From positions 250,801,582 through 250,865,581 of the forward strand of contig CP136061.1 in NCBI GenBank assembly GCA_032622095.1: a stretch of DNA of 64,000 nt, given 5' to 3'. Shown here one piece after another: positions 57,278 to 64,000 of this stretch (its first letter is position 1; each line of letters opens with the position of its first letter). This stretch comes from Siphonodentalium dalli (Eukaryota; Mollusca; Scaphopoda; Gadilida; Siphonodentaliidae). The position numbers and the translations under genes are program-made. Below the pieces are notes generated by a model. That model did not search any database. It was given only the letters and a program-made list of their open reading frames with translations, and was not told the origin of the DNA.

Positions 57278-58013
57278 CTGTATAATACACTCTCGCTTGC
57301 AGGTGGATGCATTCCATCAACAAGCACCTTGGGCACAAGCAGAACCGACGCCACTTCCTCCGAATATGATGAATGAACAGCGAATCATCTTTTCAGTAGG
57401 TCATTGGACTCATCCATGAAGGAGAGTAACACCAAATATTAGGAATATTTCATAACATTCTGTCAGTATCATCTGGCAATCAATATGCGTATCTCGGTGG
57501 GTACTGTTTGTCTTTTCATTGTCTTTTTGTTTATGCTCGGCTTTGGGGTCGCTACAATTCGTACTATCCCAAATAATTTCAGGCCACATGACCAGACTAT
57601 GGAATTTTTTGCTATAAATTGCTCCATGGTTTTCAGAAAGAGCGTCTATCCGGTGAATTGCATATGCCTGTAACATTACCACTGTTGGAGCATTTTCTCC
57701 AGGTGCTGCCTCTGTGCAGACGAGGCCACGCCCAGACTAATTTTTTTTGCTATCTTCACATTTGCTTTCATCACTTTATCTCGCATCGGAGAATTGTGCG
57801 TATCTAGCAAAGCGCGGCACAAACAGGTGCTCCAGGCCAAAGATGTAATAATTTTGCACACATGTAGGGAGACTGTGGCATGTTTTGTCATTAAATTGTC
57901 AACTTCAAGCATAATGCCAGTGGCGAACATCATCTGATAGCTATGTGGTCTTGCCTTAGTACGGGATAACATTTGTCTTTTCAATATTATTTCTCCAGTC
58001 TGCTAGCCGGTCG
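57278..58013 (-). pseudogene. Unidentified broken coding segments
   Basis: Three minus-strand stretches look coding but sit in different frames. About 58013-57676 contains VDNLMTKHATVSLHVCKII and MKANVKIAKKISLGVASS. About 57700-57410 contains VVMLQAYAIHRIDALSENHG and KFHSLVMWPEIIWDS. About 57382-57278 contains EEVASVLLVPKVLVDGMHPP and ends at a donor-like ACAG|GTAGAT. Stops and frameshifts separate them. A 62-codon plus-strand frame at 57485 with a hydrophobic start is its shadow. Family not recognised. Confidence 0.35.
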
Positions 58014-58079
58014 AAACAACCATTCAGCCACCTTTTAATATTATAAAAATCGAATCGACAATACATCATCCAATGAATT

Positions 58080-58210
58080 TCTACTTTGGCCAGTGGCCAC
58101 TGGCCACATCTGTAGAGATTAATTATTCTGTGTTTGCTTATTTCCTACCTATGTTTGAAATTTGGGTAGGTAGGTAGGGGGAATCTTTTTTTGTATATTT
58201 CAACATGAAA
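58080..58210. repeat. Fragment related to the 33700 insertion
   Basis: GGCCAGTGGCCACTGGCCAC, CTGTGTTTGC...ATTTCCTACC and GGTAGGTAGGTAGGG then TTTTTTTG resemble termini of the satellite insertion at 33700-34973. Confidence 0.4.
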
Positions 58211-59350
58211 ATTTGGTCACATACATAGTGAGATACAGGTAGTATGTCATTTTCCTTAAAACAGGTGTACATGAATAATGTATACCAGTTCACTTGTTCC
58301 AACTGCCAGGCTTTAAGATTGAAATGTTTTTATACATGTTGGTAATGTCTTCTACAGCTTGCTGGACTACTCGGTCATAGTAGGTGTTAAATGGATTCTA
58401 TGAAAATATAGTTTCAAAGACAATTTCCAATGTATATATTGGCTACTAGTATGTGCTCCATTGTGAAGATTCGTGGTATTAGGCTATGGCCATGGGTTTA
58501 GAGTTATTCATTTTGCATAGTCCATGCAACCAGCCAACCACCAGCCCACAATGCAACAGTATCATCTGATACCTTTATTTACAAATCATATGTGGTCAGA
58601 ACAATGTTAATGTTCTTCCCTACTCGTAGTATCATGGATATGTAGGAGTAAACATGTTTTGTTCCCATCTTCCCCTGAATATCTCTCTAGTATTTGCTAC
58701 TTGGTCGGTAACATCAAAGAGCCTGTCATAAATAGTTACACTGAGTTGATTTCACGCGAACCGCATGTGTTTAGTAAATGTTGTTTTAAGTGGGTTAAAC
58801 TCAGGTTTCGTTGAATACTCAATAATGCTGAATTTTATATTAGATAATGTTTTCTTCTGGACATAATCATTGGTGATGGCGATTTCCCATAATGGACCTA
58901 TATACCCTCATTGCACTCCCTATCTCGGCATAGTTTCAAAGCCTAATACATCAAAGAAATATATACACACTGTCACAAAAGTATTTTCGCCGACGTCAGT
59001 TGTGCACTGCCTTTGATGTATACCGGTAGTTGTTTGACAAAGAGATCAAAGGTGCCGACTCAGAATAATGAGGAACACTTGAACGCAGTGTAAAAGTCTT
59101 GATTGAATACTTGTAAGTTGTGACAATGTATGGAATGGCGATGATTATTAACTAAATTTAGATTGATGGATAATAATTGCTGTCATCTTAGTCTGAGATT
59201 TCCCAAATTCCCGTTGGTCACAACTTTTGTCTTTTAACTGAGAAGCTTTTATAGTTCCGCCTACTCAATTTTTGTTTCGCGAGACTCAAAGTTCAAAGTG
59301 GAGCTAAGCATATTTCATTGCATACACCATAACTTGTAATGAGAACATCA
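58211..59350. other. Intronic, nothing recognised
   Basis: PCNP intron 1. No coding, tandem or inverted signal that I can support. Confidence 0.5.
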
Positions 59351-59358
59351 CTATAACA

Positions 59359-59928
59359 ATGGCGACTCGAGGAGCGAAAAAAACAAGTGCAATTTGGGAC
59401 TACTTCACCATATTGTCCTCTACAGACGAAAAAGCCAATTATGCGCCTCCTCACGTTGGTCATTATTGAAGACAGTTCTGATCGCGACTGTAATAATTCA
59501 TTCAGTGTTCTTCAATTTATTGACATAGCATGTGACTCACAGCATGGCACATGCTCAACAGGAAATGTAATGAGGTCAGCTGTTTGAAGCCTTCTTTGAA
59601 TCTATTTCATGTCCACGTGATTGAACCAATAACTTAATATTACACGGGAAATGTCGGGCAGGTGTATTGCCATGCTTAATCGTAATCATATCAGACGATG
59701 CCAATAGCTTCCTTTTATGCTGTTAAAACTGCGTTTTACATTCAATAATACGGTTGTATTGCGTACGTTTATTAAAGCGTGCATATTGCGATTAGATACT
59801 AGAATGTTTTTGTTTGTTTTGACAATCGGTAAAAGCCGATGTTCAACTGCGAGGTACGATTAATATCTGATAGGTTATTATCGGCCATTATCGGCCGATG
59901 ACCGATTCCGATTATCGGAACATCACTA
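59359..59928 (+). mobile_element. hAT remnant: BED-finger-like start and terminal repeat
   Basis: ATG at 59359 opens MATRGAKKTSAIWDYFTI and then SSTDEKANYAPPH before a stop. SAIWDYF...DEKA resembles the start of a BED zinc finger (S-VW-YF----D--KA-C), but the Cys pair is missing. At about 59880-59928 the sequence GGCCGATGACCGATTCCGATTATCGGAACATCACT is, in reverse, a typical hAT terminus (AGTGATGTTCCGATAATCGG). Together they suggest a deleted ZBED/hAT element. The other terminus was not found. Confidence 0.4.
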
Positions 59929-59930
59929 GA

Positions 59931-61285
59931 CCAGTGCGTCTATAACCGGAAGGTTCATGCACTGAAATATCAACTGATACAGATACTTTTAAATTCCAGG
60001 CACGCGGTACAAAACGAAAATGACTTGAACTCTGGTTTCCCAACCAAGACACTTCACGCTTGGTCAAGCAGCCAATCATCACGATTGAAATATATACGCT
60101 GTCGCTGTGTGGATAAACAATCAAGCAATTTAGGTCGCAAGGCCAGTTATGTTTAAACCCGTCATTCATTAGCAAATTTTGATCAACTTGTACCGTGTGG
60201 ACCAAAAAAAACAAGGACTGATTGTCGCTGTGTTTTCTACATAAATCGACATGTGTTGATCAAAATGTGTAAGTTCATGTTCTTCAGTTCATCTATCAAA
60301 CAAGCATGCAGTTCTTTTGATAACATTATCTGAAAATCTGACATAAATTAACAGTCTGATTGCATGCCTCTTTAATACTCTCGTCATGATTTTTAAGACA
60401 AAATCTATTGCCGCCCCATGGAGACATTTATCAGTAGAAAACTGGATGTTTCTAGCATCGCTTGGACGACAATTGAACTTACTTGAGCGACAACCGAACA
60501 TACAGATTACAGCATTACAGGGCAGGAATCGGAATGAAAACATAAATCGCCAATTTCAACATTTTGCTGGCTTATTTTTGGCAACAAACTGATCGAGGAA
60601 CATGTCCCGGTTGATGCTGGAGCTAATCATTAACATAATATGTTATTAAACTAACTTATTTATAGCTGTTTTCTTCAAGTTCAAGTATATCTGCTGGTAA
60701 ATTTAAAAACTGCTTGGGCGACTAGCGGAATAACTCACAACGGAATCAGTATCTGCTTGGACGGAATGAGTTTTCGAGGAACAGATCCTCCACACTCCAC
60801 AGTGGAATTGGAGCAGACAGCAATAATTGTTAACAGCAACATTTCAATCTCATGTCGACTGAGACTGATGTGTATTTGATTAAATTTTATGTATATACTG
60901 TATATATACATAAATGCACACGCATTTAACGCCAACATTTCAATCTCACGTCGACTGAGACGCATTTATGTATACATAAATGCACATGGTGTCACTGTCA
61001 GTCTGTTCCAAGACCAAACAATCTGAATACTCCGTCCTGTAAAACTAAATGCCAGCTTATAGTTATAGTTACTTATACTACAAATTACAATCTACAACTA
61101 CAAGACTACATCATCATAGTACATCGACTATAGGAAACGTGGAGTGTATTTCACTTTAAAACGTTAATCCTGATTAAATGCATTGAATCTAAAAAATGAA
61201 AATGTTAGCTGCATGTTTAAATATCCAAAAGAATTATATATTAAGTGCTATTCGCTATTTTTCGTCATTTTTGAATGCGTTCTAC
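59931..61285. other. PCNP intron 1; small repeats only
   Basis: CATTTCAATCTCA(T/C)GTCGACTGAGAC occurs at 60839 and 60939, with ATTTATGTATA(C)ATAAATGCACA-type inverted runs between and after. No gene; frames on both strands at 60289-60592 overlap without family features. Confidence 0.5.
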
Positions 61286-61310
61286 CTTCTTTTTTCTCAG
61301 AAGACGCCAT
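61286..61310 (-). CDS. PCNP: PCNP exon 1 with start codon
   Basis: On the minus strand AATAAAAATGG gives a start with A at -3 and G at +4. Eight codons (MASSEKKE) plus one base run into the donor G|GTAGAA. The leftover G joins GG of exon 2 to make Gly, continuing GASLADEK, so the frame is kept. The start MA--- with acidic and Lys residues fits the PCNP N-terminus (MADGKAGDEK in the human protein). The exon is only 25 coding bases, so identity rests on frame, phase, start context and position upstream of exon 2. Confidence 0.7.
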
Positions 61311-62095
61311 TTTTATTTTGGGGAGAGTGCATTAAAATAAAATTTATATAATATATAATTTAATTTCCTTATCAATGAAAACGCAATATTTTTGAAAATA
61401 TAACTTAATTGATATTTTAATCTTTCAACAGTTCTTTGAGATAATTTGACTTGCAGGAAATTCGATAAATTAAAAAAAATTCAAATTGTGAAAAATAATT
61501 TCTCCCCAAATCGTCTGGCACCAGTTCGAAGCATGTTGACATAATTTGTTTATTACATTATAATATGGTTTGTTTCCATACATTTCTTCTTAAATTACAA
61601 GACAAGTTTACCACACTTTCGGTGGATATTATTTCTAACATTTATTGCAGTTACTGACTTAGATTATCGGATAAAATAACCATGTAAAATGATTGAAACT
61701 GTCAACAGGTCGGGACATGACAATCTGCGGGATGGGATGGAATACATGGAATAGAATGACAATCTACGGAACAGAGTTTGAAATTGTGTGGAACGGCCGA
61801 TATCTCGAGGAATACGGCACGTAGAGGGCTCCTTTATGTCTAACGAAAGCCGATATTCGCCCCAGCCACACATATTAACCCCGCCACTGGCCGGACACCA
61901 TAAGTTTCATTAATCGGTTGACAACTGACCTAACATAAAATTGTCGAAGTCAAGATAACGCTATACCCACAAGCAAACTTGATACTAAATTGAAGTTTAT
62001 CATCTATTGCACAACATAAATCTATTAATTCGAGCGAAGCGGTGAATTATGTACATTGAGAGACCGATTAACCCATCCATGCGAAGATGCCATGA
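61311..62095. promoter_or_regulatory. PCNP 5' flank, presumed UTR and promoter
   Basis: Upstream on the minus strand is very AT-rich. TATATAATATATAATTT at about 61346 could be read as TATA-like but no core promoter element can be assigned. No other gene seen. Confidence 0.3.
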
Positions 62096-62097
62096 AA

Positions 62098-62888
62098 CAT
62101 GTCAAACTGACATGGGTCCGTGACTACCCACCCCGAGACAACCCGCCCCCTTTCACTCTGAGACAACTCGCCCCCGGACAAACCCGCCCCCAAAAATCAA
62201 TTAGCGGTAATCAGTGGCTAATTAGGAGGTGTGAGAGGATTATGAGATGTTTGTTTAAAGAAACTGGGTTTTGTCTGCACTGTGCCGGTCTCTTCTCCGT
62301 TCCGTAGACGCTTGAGCACTTCTTCAGAAAGCTGGCTGTTGTTAACCTCGGTGGATCGGACATGTAATTAATCATCCCAGAACTCCCTAATCTCCCTGGC
62401 CTGGATAGTGTACTAAAGTGAAATGCCCTTTCCTTAATCCCAATGAAGGTGTCCCACACTCATTCCGAGAGTTAATATACCCAGTTCCGTCGGCATCGTT
62501 CAAAGGCTGTTTGTATACTCACCTCCAGTTAACATCAGTGAGATGAATCATGATCACTAAGTGATGTGATAACACACTGTGATAATGAACCATTTGCATC
62601 AAATGTTTGTTTTGAAAGCACCCCTTTTAATTAGTCTTCACTTACCTTAAGTGCCGTTCAGTTGTCAAAACATCGTGTCATTCTTTATCCCAGTCCACGC
62701 ATTGACATAATTAATGAATAAACACATGTTTTGTTGATCAAAATCTTTAATAATATATCATCAAAGAACATAATCACTATTAACAATTTCGGGACAACCC
62801 GCCCTCATTTATCGGGACAACCCGCCCCCAAAATAGCAAAGGGGCGGGTTGTCTCGGGGGCGGGTAGTCCCGTTCCCGTTTGACATCA
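62098..62888. mobile_element. Inverted-repeat element with C-rich ACAACCCGCCCC ends
   Basis: ATGTCAAACTGACATGGG...TGACTACCC...GAGACAACCCGCCCC at the left is mirrored by GGGGCGGGTTGTCTC...GGGTAGTCCCG...GTTTGACAT at the right. GACAACCCGCCC or variants recur four to five times near the ends. The 82-83-codon frames inside are not family-like. Confidence 0.7.
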
Positions 62889-64000
62889 ATGTTGAGAATT
62901 TAGATTTCTCCATGAATACGCTAGCAGTAGCAAACAACAAGTACTAGGTCTCAAATGACACAGTGGAATACTGCGCATTCGTTTTTAGCTACGATATACA
63001 TGTAGCTATTTTAGTACGATTACTGAAATGGTGAATACGCATTAAACTCAGTATTATAATTATATTTATCAATGCCGATGAAAACGGCTAAAAATAGACT
63101 GTGTTTACAATAACAATACCGTTTTCGGCTGATGTATTCCATGTAATGGGTCGTATCATATATCAAATTGTAGGATTAGACACAGGGAATGTAATTTTTT
63201 CCAAATAGGTCCGCTACGCAGTGAAATTGTTGCAGAAATTCACTCCAAGAAAGAGCGATCCGTTATTCTCGAAAAAAATAGAATGGCCGACTGAAGCCAT
63301 TTTATCATTCCAACTAAGCCGTTCTTAGCAGCACTGTCATCCACAAAATACGAATATACACCAAAGTGACCATGATTCAGAAGACGCATCAAAGGTGTTT
63401 TTTTTGGGGATTTGCGCTCTTCATTTGTTATAATTCTCACTTATTTTCTATTTTAAATGTTGTGACTAAAAGCCCAGACCAGAAGCCGGTATCCGGCGAT
63501 TACAAGCCAAGTTTCAAAATAGATTAAATGCATGCATGAATATGTCATTGGTCATACTGACAGAAAGAATATTCAAATCAAATAGTGTACATGTATATAG
63601 ACCGAAAATAGTCCCCTGCGAACCGTTCGAGGTTCGGTTCGATTCGAAACCGCCGTGATGATTCGGTCCGGTTCGAAAACTTAGCCGGGATTCGTTTATA
63701 TCGAACCTTTTCGTTAGTCCCGCAAAATGAGCAAATTTTGGTACCAGGAATTGTTTATTGATTATATATATTAATTGGTTTACACACAACTGTGCTAAAT
63801 CTGTATGATACTATAATTTTATGTTTTCATTGGACATAAATAATTTGATCATAACTCGGTGGGGTCAATGGATGATATTTCGTTGAAGAGGTCTTTTGGT
63901 ATAACCACTTTATTCTGTTTCCGCTAAACGGTCGGGCCGGACATGTCAAATTCGTGATAATTAATTAGTAAAACTTTAAGATTTCTGGTTTTCTATCTCA
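62889..64000. other. No gene; hAT-like terminal motif near 63615
   Basis: 63615-63710 contains CGAACCGTTCGAGGTTCGGTTCGATTCGAA and CCGGTTCGAAAAC, a style typical of small hAT termini. No partner terminus was found inside the window. Frames at 63240-63440 and 63514-63789 show no known family features. Confidence 0.4.

Larger units (their letters stand above)
24762..61310 (-). other. PCNP: PCNP gene span, five coding exons
   Basis: Coding exons, in transcript order: 61310-61286, 56346-56189, 43054-42986, 30183-30128, 24867-24762. Introns are about 4.9, 13.1, 12.8 and 5.3 kb. All junctions are GT-AG and phases agree (1, 0, 0, 2). The product is about 137 residues, shorter than the roughly 178 of the human protein, mainly in the N-terminal half. 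PCNP is a small nuclear PEST protein known in vertebrates as a target of the ubiquitin ligase UHRF2/NIRF. Confidence 0.9.

Noticed and set aside
57485-57673. Plus-strand small membrane-like protein starting MRISVGTVCLFIVFLF
   Set aside because: It is antisense to the minus-strand coding-like segment and has no supporting context.

Overview
The window is eukaryotic, repeat-rich, AT-rich nuclear DNA. Coding sequence is split by GT-AG introns, long continuous reading frames are absent, and most of the window is short non-autonomous transposons, foldback elements and tandem arrays. The two recognisable host genes are metazoan. The dispersed repeat types (blocks carrying 'CCAAGATGGCTGCTGGC', blocks ending in 'GACGGACGGACAGACGG') are the kind I associate with marine molluscs, probably a bivalve; that is inference, not proof.

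Gene 1 (+ strand, first visible exon 5812, stop 15420) is a RERG-like small GTPase of the Ras superfamily. Three exons are visible (5812-5868, 11893-11966, 14968-15420) and their phases join perfectly; the 5' exon with the P-loop was not found and probably lies left of the window. Intron 5869-11892 holds a 3-kb 39/41-bp minisatellite with higher-order structure and a tRNA-derived SINE. Intron 11967-14967 holds a near-perfect palindrome, a TTAA-flanked MITE and two more MITEs.

Gene 2 (- strand, 61310 down to 24762) is PCNP, the PEST proteolytic signal-containing nuclear protein. All five coding exons are found (61310-61286, 56346-56189, 43054-42986, 30183-30128, 24867-24762), with matching phases, an ATG and a stop, for a protein of about 137 residues spread over 36.5 kb. 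Its introns are stuffed with repeats: a 6.2-kb foldback element with 1.7-kb arms enclosing a decayed Ty3/gypsy-type gag-protease, a 50-bp satellite apparently born from the tail of a MITE, hAT-like elements with target duplications, and a TTAA-flanked 1.5-kb element.

Repeat families, labelled here for convenience. FB1: about 420 bp, double-hairpin ends containing GCAGAATGAGGTCCCCAGAG. A, C, D and E: elements with CCCTT... ends flanked by TTAA, piggyBac-like by target site. B: ends CATATGTGACCCGCC. G: ends TTAAAGATGG. H: 'CCAAGATGG' tandem-block element. F, P, R: palindromic elements. A, B, C and D have different ends but all carry the same 69-nt hairpin module (arms starting GCCAATGCATTCTC), usually as a pair in opposite orientation. 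About 20 copies occur between 3.3 and 29.4 kb and none were seen after 30 kb. This modular hairpin, which shows compensatory changes in its tip, and the gag-bearing foldback are the most unusual things in the window.

The region 15.4-24.5 kb between the genes has no gene I can support. The far right (61.3-64 kb) is PCNP upstream DNA with a C-rich inverted-repeat element.
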